This document shows positions 9,132-18,104 of a stretch of DNA of 64,000 nt, one piece after another. The notes beneath the pieces were generated by a model that was not told the origin of the DNA, made no database searches, and was given only the letters and a program-made list of their open reading frames with translations. Location of the stretch: NCBI RefSeq assembly GCF_001904725.1, contig NZ_MRCE01000007.1, positions 62,001-126,000 of the forward strand, written 5' to 3'. Source of the stretch: Phormidium ambiguum IAM M-71. GTDB lineage: Bacteria; Cyanobacteriota; Cyanobacteriia; Cyanobacteriales; Aerosakkonemataceae. Both the position numbers and the translations under genes were made by a program. How positions within the stretch are numbered: the stretch's first letter is position 1; each line of letters starts with the position of its first letter.

Positions 9132-9164
9132 AGATCTCCTACTTCTTCAAGAAGTTGGGGATCT
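9132..9164. terminator. 33-bp hairpin repeat at convergent junction (copy 1)
   Basis: The near-palindrome runs AGATCTCCT...TTGGGGATCT around the core ACTTCTTCAAGAAGT. It lies 10 bp past the plus-strand ATP-grasp stop and 10 bp before the end of the minus-strand CLC gene. Two further copies are at 31865-31897 and 54495-54527, also between convergent genes. It plausibly acts as a bidirectional terminator or RNA 3'-end stabiliser. Confidence 0.7.
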
Positions 9165-9174
9165 TTTATCAGAC

Positions 9175-11790
9175 TCAAACACCGCGCACTAAAATTACGG
9201 TACAATCACAACCACGAGCGATCGCTTCCGGGATATTTCCCTTAATTACCTGTTGCAATAAACCATCACGACTCGCCCCTAAAATTATTGCATCGCATTG
9301 ATCTTTACAAGCAATATCAATCACCGCATCTGGTACAGAAGCCGCACATACAGGTATAGTAATTACAGGATGATTAATTCGATGGGAAAGGAACTTAGCA
9401 GCTTTTTCTAAACCTTTCGTATCTGGCGAAGATTTAGATTTAGAAAATACCTGAGTTATTCTTACTTCGCAATCATCAGATAGTTTACACAAAGCTGGTA
9501 AAAGTTGAATTGCTTCCTCGGCATTTGGCCCTCCTGCTGTGGGTAATAACCAGCGATTAAATGTTAGTTGATCGTTACTTAATTCAAGTTTTTGGTTAAA
9601 AGGCAAAAAGCTATTAACAGATGTTGAATGACCTAATTTTACAACTATTACTTCACAAGAAGCTTGCCGAATTACAGTATCAACTACATGACCAAAAATG
9701 CGACCTCTGGTGGGTGGAGTTGGATTCCAACCCATAACAATTAAATCTATATGTTCGGTTTTAATTGTTTCTAAAATTGCTTGTGCTGGATCGTGGGCAA
9801 TACGAATTTGTGTATGTACGGGAATATCCCATTTTTTGGCTATTATTTCTGCTTGACGCAGCAAACGCCGACTTTTTGTAGTTCTAACTTGTGCTTCGGA
9901 AGGGGCAATATGACGTGGGGCAAGAATCACTTGCAAACAATCTAATTCATAATCTCGATCGCGGGCAATTGCCGCTGCAATTTGGAGTAATGATTGTGCA
10001 GTTTGGGGGTTAGCTAAAGGGACAAGTAAACGCCCTTTACCTGTACTTGGCGATCGCGTTTGGTAAACTATATAAGTTGGTTCTGGTTGTGGTCCCGTTT
10101 GCACTCCTACTAAATGATCTGCTTCCGCCCGAATAATATCCGCCCTAGTAATAATTCCCACTAACCTGCGATTTTCTACTACAGGTAAACGACTTAATTC
10201 ATAACGATTTAGCAAGAAAAGTACATCAGCAAGAGAAGTATTTGGCTCCACAGAAACAGGTTGAGGAGTCATAATTTTATCTAGAGTAGTATCAAAATCC
10301 AGCAACCTCTGACCAATTTTTGCGAGATCGCTTTGGGTAATAATGCCGACTAATTTACCACTATCAACAACTGGAAACCCGCGATGATGAGATTTAGAAA
10401 ATGCTTGCACAACTTCATCTAAAGTCATTTTACTAGTCAGAGTTTCTACCCGCCTTTGCATAACATCTTCAGCGGTGATTCGTCCTAAAAGTCCTTGTTG
10501 TGGCGTTTCTTGATATTTATCTAAATCAATACCGTTCCATTCTAAAATGCGATCGTAGAACGATCGCGGCATCAAAACTTCCGCTACCCAAAAAGAAGTG
10601 CAAGCAGCAATCATTAAAGGTAACACCAAATTAAAATCAGTCGTCATTTCAAACACAATCACAATTGCTGTGATTGGTACTTTAGAAACCGCACTAAAAA
10701 ACGCCCCCATTCCTGCTAAGGCGTAAGTTGTTGGTGTACCCAAACCTAAAAAATTGTTAGTGAATAATCCTACCAAATAACCTAAAGTAGAACCCAAAAT
10801 TAGCGAAGGCGCGAACAAACCTCCAGGGGTTCCCGCACTAAAAGCAATAATAGTTAAAATAAAATGTGCTAAAAATACTTGAGTAGCGATCGACCAATTA
10901 GCATTTCCCGTTAACACAAATTCCCGCAAACCAGAATTATCACGGAAATACATCGGTAACATAGCAATTACTAATCCCGAAATTAACCCAGCAATCCCAA
11001 TTCGCCAAGGTAAACTTAATCGTAATTTATAACGCCAAAATCGCAAAGCTAGAAAAATTCCTTGACAAAATAGGGTTGAAAAAAGCCCTGCTAAAACACC
11101 TAAAAACAAGAAACAAGGAATTTCGGGAAAAGAAAAAGTACTTTTACTAGCAGCTAATTCTGTAGTTAATTCTAAAGTTCCACCACCCAAGAGTCGAGAG
11201 ACGACACCCCCAATAAAAGAAGCAAGAATTGCCGTTCCCAAAGTAAAATTTGAAACATCGTGTAATAGTTCTTCCACGATAAACAAAACCCCTGCGAGGG
11301 GGGCATTAAAAGCCGCAGCTAATCCAGCACCAGCACCACAAGCAATTAATTGTTTTCTATGATCGGGAGAAGTGGGAACCCATTTACTCATTTGGGCTGC
11401 TAAAGCTGCACCAACTTGTACTGTTGGCCCTTGTCGCCCCACAGTCATTCCCGAACCAATGGCGAGAATGTTACCCAAAAGCTTGATAAAAGCTACGCGC
11501 CAGGAAAGAGACATGGGAAATCCAGCCAAGGCAGCTTTAACTTGGGGAATCCCGGAACCAGAAGCTTGTGGGGCAAATTTTTCGACTAAAAAGCCAGCTA
11601 AAAATCCGAAACAAAAACCAATTGTTGGCAAAGCAATCCAGGGGGATACGTAATATGAAATGCTGACTCGCCATCCCCCAAGCCACCCTGAGCTTACTTT
11701 AAGTAGGACTGATGCTAAGGCAGCAACTAATCCGATTAAGGAAGCTTCGATAATTGCTAAGCGTCTTGTTGGTCGTAGTAATTGACGCAT
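9175..11790 (-). CDS. CLC-type chloride channel/transporter with CBS pair and two USP-like domains
   Basis: The 871-residue protein has a CLC membrane core (about residues 10-425) with GSGIP (78-82), GRQGP (118-122) and GTPGGLFAP. A CBS pair follows (about 440-565: EDVMQRRVETL, DKIMTPQPVSV). Two universal-stress-protein-like domains complete it (about 585-730 and 745-871, ending in RGCDCTVILV). CLC proteins are Cl-/H+ antiporters or Cl- channels; CBS and USP domains usually bind adenine nucleotides, suggesting gating by energy state. In the GRxGP motif the gating Glu is Gln (Q120), which predicts altered proton coupling. It converges with the ATP-grasp gene. Specific anion not known. Confidence 0.9.
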   Translation of the reverse strand: MRQLLRPTRRLAIIEASLIGLVAALASVLLKVSSGWLGGWRVSISYYVSPWIALPTIGFCFGFLAGFLVEKFAPQASGSGIPQVKAALAGFPMSLSWRVAFIKLLGNILAIGSGMTVGRQGPTVQVGAALAAQMSKWVPTSPDHRKQLIACGAGAGLAAAFNAPLAGVLFIVEELLHDVSNFTLGTAILASFIGGVVSRLLGGGTLELTTELAASKSTFSFPEIPCFLFLGVLAGLFSTLFCQGIFLALRFWRYKLRLSLPWRIGIAGLISGLVIAMLPMYFRDNSGLREFVLTGNANWSIATQVFLAHFILTIIAFSAGTPGGLFAPSLILGSTLGYLVGLFTNNFLGLGTPTTYALAGMGAFFSAVSKVPITAIVIVFEMTTDFNLVLPLMIAACTSFWVAEVLMPRSFYDRILEWNGIDLDKYQETPQQGLLGRITAEDVMQRRVETLTSKMTLDEVVQAFSKSHHRGFPVVDSGKLVGIITQSDLAKIGQRLLDFDTTLDKIMTPQPVSVEPNTSLADVLFLLNRYELSRLPVVENRRLVGIITRADIIRAEADHLVGVQTGPQPEPTYIVYQTRSPSTGKGRLLVPLANPQTAQSLLQIAAAIARDRDYELDCLQVILAPRHIAPSEAQVRTTKSRRLLRQAEIIAKKWDIPVHTQIRIAHDPAQAILETIKTEHIDLIVMGWNPTPPTRGRIFGHVVDTVIRQASCEVIVVKLGHSTSVNSFLPFNQKLELSNDQLTFNRWLLPTAGGPNAEEAIQLLPALCKLSDDCEVRITQVFSKSKSSPDTKGLEKAAKFLSHRINHPVITIPVCAASVPDAVIDIACKDQCDAIILGASRDGLLQQVIKGNIPEAIARGCDCTVILVRGV

Positions 11791-11916
11791 GAAAAGTCAG
11801 TTTTGAATTTTGATTTTTGAATGAACAAATTAACAACTGTATACTACGAACAATGATAGTTAATTAACGAAACTAATTAACTAGACATCAGATAAGACAA
11901 AATTCAAACTGAAAAC

Positions 11917-13230
11917 TTATTCGGTTTTACCAGTAACAGATAATCCTTCCACAATTAATGACGGAGTATAGCAGTAACCGTTCCATTCGGCATCGCCACC
12001 TAATGCGATTACTTGTTTGAGTGCGGTGTAGACGTTACCTGCGACCATTGTATCTTTGACGCGACCGATGACTTTGCCTTTTTTGACTCGATAACCGAGT
12101 TCGACGTTGATGGAAAATTCACCGGAAATACCCGCGCTACCGCCTAACATTTGGTCTACGATTAAGCCATCTTCCATCATTTGGATTAGGTCGAGCATTG
12201 TCCCCGTTCCGGGTTCGATTAGCAGGTTAAATAAGCTAGGAGTGGGATAACTGCCTAAACCTGGACGAAAGCCGTTTCCTGTAGTTCCTGAACCAAGGTC
12301 ACGACCTGTGGTTCTGTCGGTGTAAAACAGTTGCAGGATGCCATTTTTGATGAAAGTTATCGGTTGGGTGATTGTACCTTCGTCGTCAAAGGGACAGCTA
12401 AAAGGGCCGATATCTGGTTTTTGGTAGAGGGTGATACTGTTGTGGGTGACGGCTTGGCAAAGTCGATCGCTCCAAGGAGAAGCTGCTTCCAAAACTCGTT
12501 TACCATTTAAAGCGGCAGATACTGTTCCCCAAAGCATATCAGCAGCTTTTGCTGTAAATAATACGGGTACTTTCCCTGTAGGTGGGGAAACATTTTCTTG
12601 TGCCCATTCTAAGCGATCGATAATTTGTTGAGCTAAAGGGATCGGGGTCAGCGTGTTACGTTGAGTTTGACCATCAGAAACGCTCAAAAAATCATCCCCT
12701 CTGATCCATTCAGCTGCTAGGTAACAACTGAGGGTAGTATCGATGTGGGAACAGTCAAGTCCTTTGGAGTTGATTAAGCGGGTGCTTTCGACTTCGCATT
12801 CCCACTCGCTGCTGATCAGGACTTCTGGATAAATTTTGCGGATGTGGGCGATCGATTCTTTGCCCCATTTAACTAATTGCTCTACCGGAACTGTACTCCC
12901 TTCATCTGGGTAAGTTTGCTTTGTACCACTTACTAATTCTATGGGTTCCGGGTGATTGAGCACAGAAAGCGCGATCGCTCTTTCCACTAAAGCCGATGCT
13001 TCCACTTTACCGTAAGCTACTGCTAAACCTGGACGGCCTTTTTTCCACAGTCGCAGTGCTGTACCTTCAGATTCGCCGATTTCTAACTGTTTAAGACGGT
13101 TAGCTTCAAAAAATACTGGTCTAGAGAGCGAACGCGACTGATAAACTTCAGCTGCTTCTGCTCCGGCTTGTGCTGCTAGTTCCAGCAATTTTTCTGCTAG
13201 TGCCTCTGACTGCCAAGTTTCCCAACCCAT
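11917..13230 (-). CDS. TldD/PmbA family protein (PmbA/TldE-like)
   Basis: TldD and TldE (PmbA) form a heterodimeric protease involved in maturing ribosomally made peptides and in degrading CcdA. The 437-residue protein has the family N-terminal segment (AAQAGAEAAEVYQSRSLS, RLKQLEIGESEGTALRLWKKGRPGLAV), the central VPVLFTAKAADMLWGTV block, and the C-terminal GTGTMLDLIQMM, GGSAGISGEFSINVELGYRVKKGKVIG stretch. The HExxxH zinc motif of TldD is absent, which fits the non-catalytic TldE/PmbA side. No TldD partner is in the window. It follows Tab2 on the same strand with a 75-bp gap containing an AT-rich dyad (about 13250-13289). Confidence 0.88.
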   Translation of the reverse strand: MGWETWQSEALAEKLLELAAQAGAEAAEVYQSRSLSRPVFFEANRLKQLEIGESEGTALRLWKKGRPGLAVAYGKVEASALVERAIALSVLNHPEPIELVSGTKQTYPDEGSTVPVEQLVKWGKESIAHIRKIYPEVLISSEWECEVESTRLINSKGLDCSHIDTTLSCYLAAEWIRGDDFLSVSDGQTQRNTLTPIPLAQQIIDRLEWAQENVSPPTGKVPVLFTAKAADMLWGTVSAALNGKRVLEAASPWSDRLCQAVTHNSITLYQKPDIGPFSCPFDDEGTITQPITFIKNGILQLFYTDRTTGRDLGSGTTGNGFRPGLGSYPTPSLFNLLIEPGTGTMLDLIQMMEDGLIVDQMLGGSAGISGEFSINVELGYRVKKGKVIGRVKDTMVAGNVYTALKQVIALGGDAEWNGYCYTPSLIVEGLSVTGKTE

Positions 13231-13305
13231 ACAAGCAAAGTTTTTTTTTAGAATTTAGATTTCAAATTGAATTTAAAACCTAAATTCTAAATTACTTTAA
13301 TTTGG

Positions 13306-14163
13306 TCACTGTTCTTGCAATAACCAAAAACCTGCAAAGGATTCTGCTTGGGGATCAGTCTGAACCGCTAAAAAATGTATGCCATTAGCTTTTTGTTTTG
13401 CGGTTTCAAAGCCTTGGGCTTCTGCGATCGTTCTCGCATCCTTGATATTTGCCAGAATCCAGCGATCGTTTACCCCAGTTTCTAATAACAGACTTGCTTG
13501 GGGAACAGATTCAAATTTTACGCTAGCTAATTCTAAACCCGACATCCAAGCTGCTAAAGGTAACGCCCTTGAAGAAAAAAATATCATCCCTGGGATAGTT
13601 GTATCAGGATTTACTCGACTATTTTTTAATGGAAAAGCTTCCTGAAATCCAATTTCCCATTCCGGCATTTCCGCAAAAGCTTCCGCTGCTAAACTCACAA
13701 ATGCCCATTTTTCTGCTAACAAAGCTTCCGGCAAATTTCCGGGTTCAATATTTGGCATTAACACCGAAGGATTAGCACCCGCAGGCGTATATCCCGGATG
13801 ATTTGGATACACTTCCTCCATTCTTTCTTCTATCCATTGATTTAGATTAAAAGTCCGACGACTCGGCGCAGAAGGAATACCCAAATCTTTACAAGCCTTG
13901 CTAATCATATTATTCATTTGGGTGCGGAAGAAACGAATTTTTTGCGGGGTTTGCCCAGATTTTGTCATCGCTTCTTTAATTGCATTTCCCAACCAAACCG
14001 AATTCACTTCTTGGTTAGAACAAAATTGCGAATAGCGAAATATTTCCCCACCAAAATCATTCACATTTAAGGAACTTTCACAAATCAAAACTTCCCAAAC
14101 TTTTTTCTTGTTTTCATCCAAAATTGGACGCGAATAAAAATCTAATTCCCAGATAGTTGTCAT
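13306..14163 (-). CDS. Tab2/Atab2 family RNA-binding-type protein
   Basis: The 285-residue protein begins with IWELDFYSRPILDENKKKVWEVLICES, the diagnostic start of the Tab2/Atab2 family (formerly DUF1092). In Chlamydomonas and Arabidopsis members bind mRNA and are needed to translate photosystem I (and in plants also II) subunits. Cyanobacterial members are thought to play a related role in photosystem biogenesis, but that is inference. Other family features are WLGNAIKEAM, PQKIRFFRTQMNNMI and WILANIKDARTIAEAQGFE. Full length. TldE follows on the same strand; an STRR block lies directly upstream. Confidence 0.9.
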   Translation of the reverse strand: MTTIWELDFYSRPILDENKKKVWEVLICESSLNVNDFGGEIFRYSQFCSNQEVNSVWLGNAIKEAMTKSGQTPQKIRFFRTQMNNMISKACKDLGIPSAPSRRTFNLNQWIEERMEEVYPNHPGYTPAGANPSVLMPNIEPGNLPEALLAEKWAFVSLAAEAFAEMPEWEIGFQEAFPLKNSRVNPDTTIPGMIFFSSRALPLAAWMSGLELASVKFESVPQASLLLETGVNDRWILANIKDARTIAEAQGFETAKQKANGIHFLAVQTDPQAESFAGFWLLQEQ

Positions 14164-14189
14164 TGGTATTTTGGTAACTCTTTCAAGGC

Positions 14190-14337
14190 AGAAGGAAAGA
14201 AAGGCAGAAGGCAGAAGGCAGAAGGAAAGAAAGGCAGAAGGCAGAAGGCAGAAGGCAGAAGGTAAAATTTCCTTTTACCCTTTTCCCTTTTTCCCCTTTT
14301 CCCCTTTTACCCTTTTCCCTTTTTCCCCTGCCCCCCT
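14190..14337. repeat. STRR block: GGCAGAA heptamers plus polypyrimidine tract
   Basis: Bases 14190-14262 hold about nine GGCAGAA units broken by GGAAAGAAA. They are followed at about 14270-14337 by a T/C tract of repeating CCCTTTTCCCCTTTT type. The purine half and pyrimidine half are partly complementary. The block occupies the whole gap between the GH57 stop and the start of Tab2. Open frames through it are repeat artefacts. Confidence 0.9.
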
Positions 14338-14343
14338 GCTTAA

Positions 14344-16629
14344 TTATGGTACTTCGATCGGAATCAAAGCATTTTCTGGCAGATAACTGCAATAACGTTC
14401 ATTATCTGACAGAACGATCGTCAACCGCAAAGGATAATCGGGTTCAATTTGCAAATCTGCCCAAGGTACTGCCAATTCCAAACACTCCTCAAAAGCGACT
14501 TGTACGCGACTAAAGCGAGGATGCCATTGGTGATTTTCTCCTGCTTCTTGAAATCGCGTGCTCATAGTGAGCAAATTTACGCCTAAATGATGACGATAGA
14601 GATAATTTAGCGGTGCTTCATCAGGTAAATTTACCAAGGGAATCGGGCTGTTGTGCATTTGGCGATCGGGATAAAACCACAACAAATTCAACTCTGGCGG
14701 ACAACCTTTTCCTGGCAAAATTCCCGTTTTTAAATCTAACCGCAAATAGAAATTCAAGTGATCTACACCGTACCATAATCTTTGTACAGTGCTGCTTTGG
14801 TGCATAGTTCCCCGCGCACCCCCAATTTCTATTCTTCCGGCTTTATCCCAGTCTTGTTCATCACCAATACCATCAATTGTTGGGTGAATAAAACTTTCTG
14901 GGCGATGATCTCCTCTCGCTTCGTGAATTTCTAAAGGTTTGAGCAAATTATCAGGAACAGGCGCATTTAAAGCTTGATAAATTGCACACAAATGTTCTCG
15001 GAATAACTTGTCAAAAATTGCATCTTGGTTAGAAGAATGTCCTTCCCCAAACCACCAAAACCAATCCGAACCTTCAGCAGCATATAACGCTTCCCAAGCT
15101 TCCGGGTTAGTTTCTGGTGTTGCTTCGGGATGAGAAGCTAAAAAGTTTCTGGCATCAGTTAATAAATCCCAAGCTTTATTTTTTACCGGATCTCCTACCC
15201 AAGTTGTTAAATTACCATCAACCCAAGAACCTGTGTGTAATTTTTCAGCAGGAAGTGTAGCGGTAGTGGGGAATTTTTCCAAGTATTCGGAAACAGTAAC
15301 CAATTCAATTTCTCGATGATTGCTGAGGGTTTGATACAATACTTCTAAGAAGGGTTTACCATCTAAATGATAATGTTCCCAACAGTTTTCTCCATCTAAG
15401 GCAATTGTGACTAACCAAGGATTTTCTAAAGTTGTAGTACGATCGGGTTGGCGATGTTTTAAAATGCGGGCGATCGCTTCTAAATGCCCTACCAAATCCG
15501 CTGCCGCTTTTTTCGCTTCCATCGCCCCGTAAGTAAAACCAATTAAGTCAGACAAACGGTGATCGCGGAACACAATTGACAAATCTCCCGCCGGAGTTTC
15601 TAATCGATAAGGTTGGTAAAGTAACTCTGGTTCGCTAACATTACCAGATGCGTCTCTGTGGAAGAAATGATCGATCGTCCAACCTAAAACTGCCTCATCG
15701 GAACAAATCCACTTAAACCCTTGTTTAGCAATATAAGGCAAAATTTCTGGACTAACCGCCTGTTCTGAAGGCCACAAACCGCGAGGTTCGCAACCAAAAC
15801 AATCCTCGTACATTTCCCAAGCTTTTCGCAAATGTCGGGGAATATCTTGTTCCCATTGAAAGCGCTTTTGCGGCAAATTCATGTTAGGAACAGCCACTCT
15901 ACCCACATCACTATCCGCCAACAATGGCAAAATTGGGTGAGTATAAGGGGAAGTAATTACTTCTAATTGCCCAGTTTCCTGCATTTTCCGATGTTGCGGA
16001 ACAATGCGACTCATAATTTCTTGTTGTTTAGCGTAAATCTTTTGGCGATCGACTAAACTAAAATCTCGACCCTTTTCCAACCAATAAGCAATTTCTCGAT
16101 CGTCCCAAAACAAAGGATCGAACCAAGCTAAATTATGCCAAGCTAAAAGATCGCTGTAATCTTGTGCTTGCCAATTTTCCTTACACCACGCCCTTCCGTT
16201 TTCCTGACGTTGCTCGTAAAGTTCGCTATAACGAGGATTAGGATCGATTAAAGTGTGGTGATTGGCATCAAAGAAATGCTCAATAATAAATAAGCGCTGT
16301 TGTTCCGTCAAACTTTCCACTGGCGACAAAGCTACAGCTAAATAAGGATCGATCGCACTTCCCGCAATATAATCTTCTAATTGCAGAATCAAAGAAGGAA
16401 CCAAATTAACCGTTTGTCGCAACTTCGGATAACGTTCCAACAACAAAACTAAATCCAAATAATCCTTAGTACCATGCAAACGCACCCAAGGTAAACGGTA
16501 CTCAAAAGCTGAAGAAACAGAAGCCGAAAAATTAGTACCTCCTGTTTCCAAAAACTCTCCCTTAACCCTACTTTTGTACAAAGGTTGGTGTTGATGCCAA
16601 ATGAAGGCGACATATAAAGGATGAGGCAT
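14344..16629 (-). CDS. Glycoside hydrolase family 57 alpha-glucan enzyme
   Basis: GH57 enzymes hydrolyse or transfer alpha-1,4/1,6 glucan and in cyanobacteria belong to glycogen metabolism. The 761-residue protein has the N-terminal HQHQPLY motif (residues 12-18), a conserved WPSEQAVSPEI region (about 284-294), SDEAVLGW, an IALDGENCWE block (about 408-417) and WFWWFGEGH (about 525). The C-terminal ~190 residues form a beta-rich module probably involved in carbohydrate binding. The amylopullulanase-like subgroup fits best, but reaction specificity cannot be read from the sequence. No other glycogen gene is nearby. Confidence 0.88.
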   Translation of the reverse strand: MPHPLYVAFIWHQHQPLYKSRVKGEFLETGGTNFSASVSSAFEYRLPWVRLHGTKDYLDLVLLLERYPKLRQTVNLVPSLILQLEDYIAGSAIDPYLAVALSPVESLTEQQRLFIIEHFFDANHHTLIDPNPRYSELYEQRQENGRAWCKENWQAQDYSDLLAWHNLAWFDPLFWDDREIAYWLEKGRDFSLVDRQKIYAKQQEIMSRIVPQHRKMQETGQLEVITSPYTHPILPLLADSDVGRVAVPNMNLPQKRFQWEQDIPRHLRKAWEMYEDCFGCEPRGLWPSEQAVSPEILPYIAKQGFKWICSDEAVLGWTIDHFFHRDASGNVSEPELLYQPYRLETPAGDLSIVFRDHRLSDLIGFTYGAMEAKKAAADLVGHLEAIARILKHRQPDRTTTLENPWLVTIALDGENCWEHYHLDGKPFLEVLYQTLSNHREIELVTVSEYLEKFPTTATLPAEKLHTGSWVDGNLTTWVGDPVKNKAWDLLTDARNFLASHPEATPETNPEAWEALYAAEGSDWFWWFGEGHSSNQDAIFDKLFREHLCAIYQALNAPVPDNLLKPLEIHEARGDHRPESFIHPTIDGIGDEQDWDKAGRIEIGGARGTMHQSSTVQRLWYGVDHLNFYLRLDLKTGILPGKGCPPELNLLWFYPDRQMHNSPIPLVNLPDEAPLNYLYRHHLGVNLLTMSTRFQEAGENHQWHPRFSRVQVAFEECLELAVPWADLQIEPDYPLRLTIVLSDNERYCSYLPENALIPIEVP

Positions 16630-16678
16630 AAGCTTTAGTCAGACTTTCAAAGGTACTTAAACAACAACACTTAAAATA

Positions 16679-16720
16679 AAAAGGCAATCATCAATGCAAA
16701 AATGTACATGATTGCCTTTT
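16679..16720 (-). terminator. Intrinsic terminator downstream of nfu
   Basis: Perfect 13-bp arms AAAAGGCAATCAT (16679-16691) and ATGATTGCCTTTT (16708-16720) enclose a 16-base loop. Read on the minus strand the hairpin runs into a U-rich TTTTTATTTTA tract. It separates nfu from the GH57 gene. Confidence 0.85.
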
Positions 16721-16756
16721 ACTTTTACAATGGTCAGAGTATTATCAAATAGCTAT

Positions 16757-16827
16757 TAGACCTCTCCAATAACCCTTGTAGGGTAGGCATCCTGCCTGCC
16801 TTTGAGATTCTTTTTTGGAGGAGTCTA
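16757..16827 (-). mobile_element. MITE-like repeat family B, copy 1, abutting the nfu stop
   Basis: The 71-bp element is bounded by imperfect inverted repeats TAGACCTCTCCAA (16757-16769) and TTGGAGGAGTCTA (16815-16827). Inside is GTAGGGTAGGCATCCTGCC, a small hairpin. A second copy is at 56845-56915. Both lie immediately 3' of a minus-strand gene, in the same orientation. Here the element ends at the base before the nfu stop codon. There is no coding capacity. Confidence 0.75.
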
Positions 16828-17058
16828 TTAGAGAACTTGTTCGACTTCTGCAATTTCAGGGATCTTTTCCCGCAGTCTCCGTTCAATTCCCATTCTCAGA
16901 GTCATAGTAGAACTAGGGCAAGAACCACAAGCACCTTGTAGCCGCAACTTGACAATTGGCCCATCCAGTTCCACTACCTCTACATTACCGCCATCAGACA
17001 TCAAGTAAGGGCGTAATTCATCTAAAACGGTTTCAACGTTTTCTAATGTAAGTTCCAT
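16828..17058 (-). CDS. nfu: NifU-like C-terminal-domain Fe-S scaffold protein
   Basis: Nfu proteins assemble and hand over Fe-S clusters; in cyanobacteria and chloroplasts the single-domain form (CnfU/NFU) is the main scaffold and supplies photosystem I among others. The 76-residue protein is one NifU C-terminal domain: [21 protein letters not shown], then the cluster-binding CxxC in [13 protein letters not shown]. Length is exactly that of cyanobacterial Nfu. Its stop codon directly adjoins a family B repeat, with a strong terminator further downstream. Confidence 0.95.
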   Translation of the reverse strand: MELTLENVETVLDELRPYLMSDGGNVEVVELDGPIVKLRLQGACGSCPSSTMTLRMGIERRLREKIPEIAEVEQVL

Positions 17059-17159
17059 CTGTTAAGACCTCTTTTGCTATAGCAAATAAGTGCGTGCTGT
17101 TGTGGATATTTTCATCCTAGATCTTTTCTTGATAAAAACCTTAACAAACTTTTTGGGGA

Positions 17160-17286
17160 AAGGCAGAAGGCAGAAGGGAAGAAAGGCAGAAGGCAGAAGG
17201 CAGAAGGCAGAAGGCAAAAATTCCCCTTTCCCCCTTTTCCCTTTTCCCCTTTTCCCTTTCCCCCTTTTCCCCTTCCCCCTTTCCCC
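17160..17286. repeat. STRR block: GGCAGAA heptamers plus polypyrimidine tract
   Basis: GGCAGAAGG-type units run from 17160 to 17215 and are followed by a CCCCTTTTCCC-type tract to 17286, the same arrangement as at 14190-14337. It ends exactly at the stop codon of the DUF3386 gene. Confidence 0.9.
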
Positions 17287-17937
17287 TTAAACCACAGCTG
17301 GTTCCAACAGCTTAACGTTGGAATAGGTAAACTCAGTAGTTATCTGCTGTCCTTGCTCATTGGAACGCACTACTTGATGAGTCATGATGTAGTAGTTACC
17401 AATTTTTTCGTAGTCGTCCTCAAATTCCAACTGATTAGTCACTTCACCTGTTTGCGGATTGCGGAAAATGGCATCATAGCGAGAGGCAATGTAACCTTCG
17501 CCAGTGTTCGTACTTTCATGGGTATCAATGGTAAAGGCAACTCTACCCATAACGCGACTAACTTGGCAAATTTCTGTACCGCGAATCTTATAATTTGACC
17601 CCATTGCGTCGCCTTTGACCAAAATTTCCATTGCGCCTGTAGAGTCAGTTTCGCCTAAGTTAAACTCGTTTTTGCCATGCGCTTGTTCAAAGTTACCCCG
17701 TTTGCGGTGCGTAATGACATCTCGCATCTGAGTATAGATGCTTTCTTTTACTTGCTCGTCTTCTATACCGCTAACTTCTACAGTCATGTCAGAGTTAACG
17801 CGCACTTTCCCCGTGTAAACTTCATCTCCCTGCTTAAGTTCAATATCTGCACTGAAGCCGGGAAATTCAGTGTCCCAAGTGTAACGGTTTTCGTAAGCAC
17901 TACGAAATAGCTCCTTCGCACTCTTTTGCTCAGTCAC
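17287..17937 (-). CDS. DUF3386 family protein
   Basis: The 216-residue soluble protein matches the cyanobacterial/plastid DUF3386 family: it begins AKELFRSAYENRYTWD, followed by FPGFSADIELKQGDEVYTGKVRV and, later, RYDAIFRNPQTGEV and YYIMTHQVVRSNEQG. No signal peptide, membrane segment or catalytic motif is visible, and its function is unknown to me. STRR blocks flank both ends, one starting at the stop codon. Confidence 0.85.
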   Translation of the reverse strand: MTEQKSAKELFRSAYENRYTWDTEFPGFSADIELKQGDEVYTGKVRVNSDMTVEVSGIEDEQVKESIYTQMRDVITHRKRGNFEQAHGKNEFNLGETDSTGAMEILVKGDAMGSNYKIRGTEICQVSRVMGRVAFTIDTHESTNTGEGYIASRYDAIFRNPQTGEVTNQLEFEDDYEKIGNYYIMTHQVVRSNEQGQQITTEFTYSNVKLLEPAVV

Positions 17938-17984
17938 GGAACTCTCCTTGGAAGATCTTGTACTGTTCCTAGTTTAGAAGGTTT

Positions 17985-18098
17985 TAGGGAGCAGGGGAGC
18001 AGGGGGGCAGGGGAGCAAGGGAGATAGGGAGAAAATATAACTCTTGTCTTTCTTTCCTTGCTGCCTTCTGCCTTCTGCCTTCTGCCTTCTGCCTTTCC
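17985..18098. repeat. STRR block: GGGAGCA-type and CTTCTGC heptamers
   Basis: A G-rich GGGAGCAGGGG stretch (about 17988-18034) is followed by five head-to-tail CTTCTGC units (about 18062-18096), which are the reverse complement of the GGCAGAA unit found elsewhere. It lies between the DUF3386 start and the histidine kinase stop. Confidence 0.85.
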
Positions 18099-18104
18099 CA
18101 GTCC

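Noticed and set aside
14171-14392. Open frames on both strands over the GGCAGAA repeats
   Set aside because: They encode only repeat-derived low-complexity peptides; the region is an STRR block.
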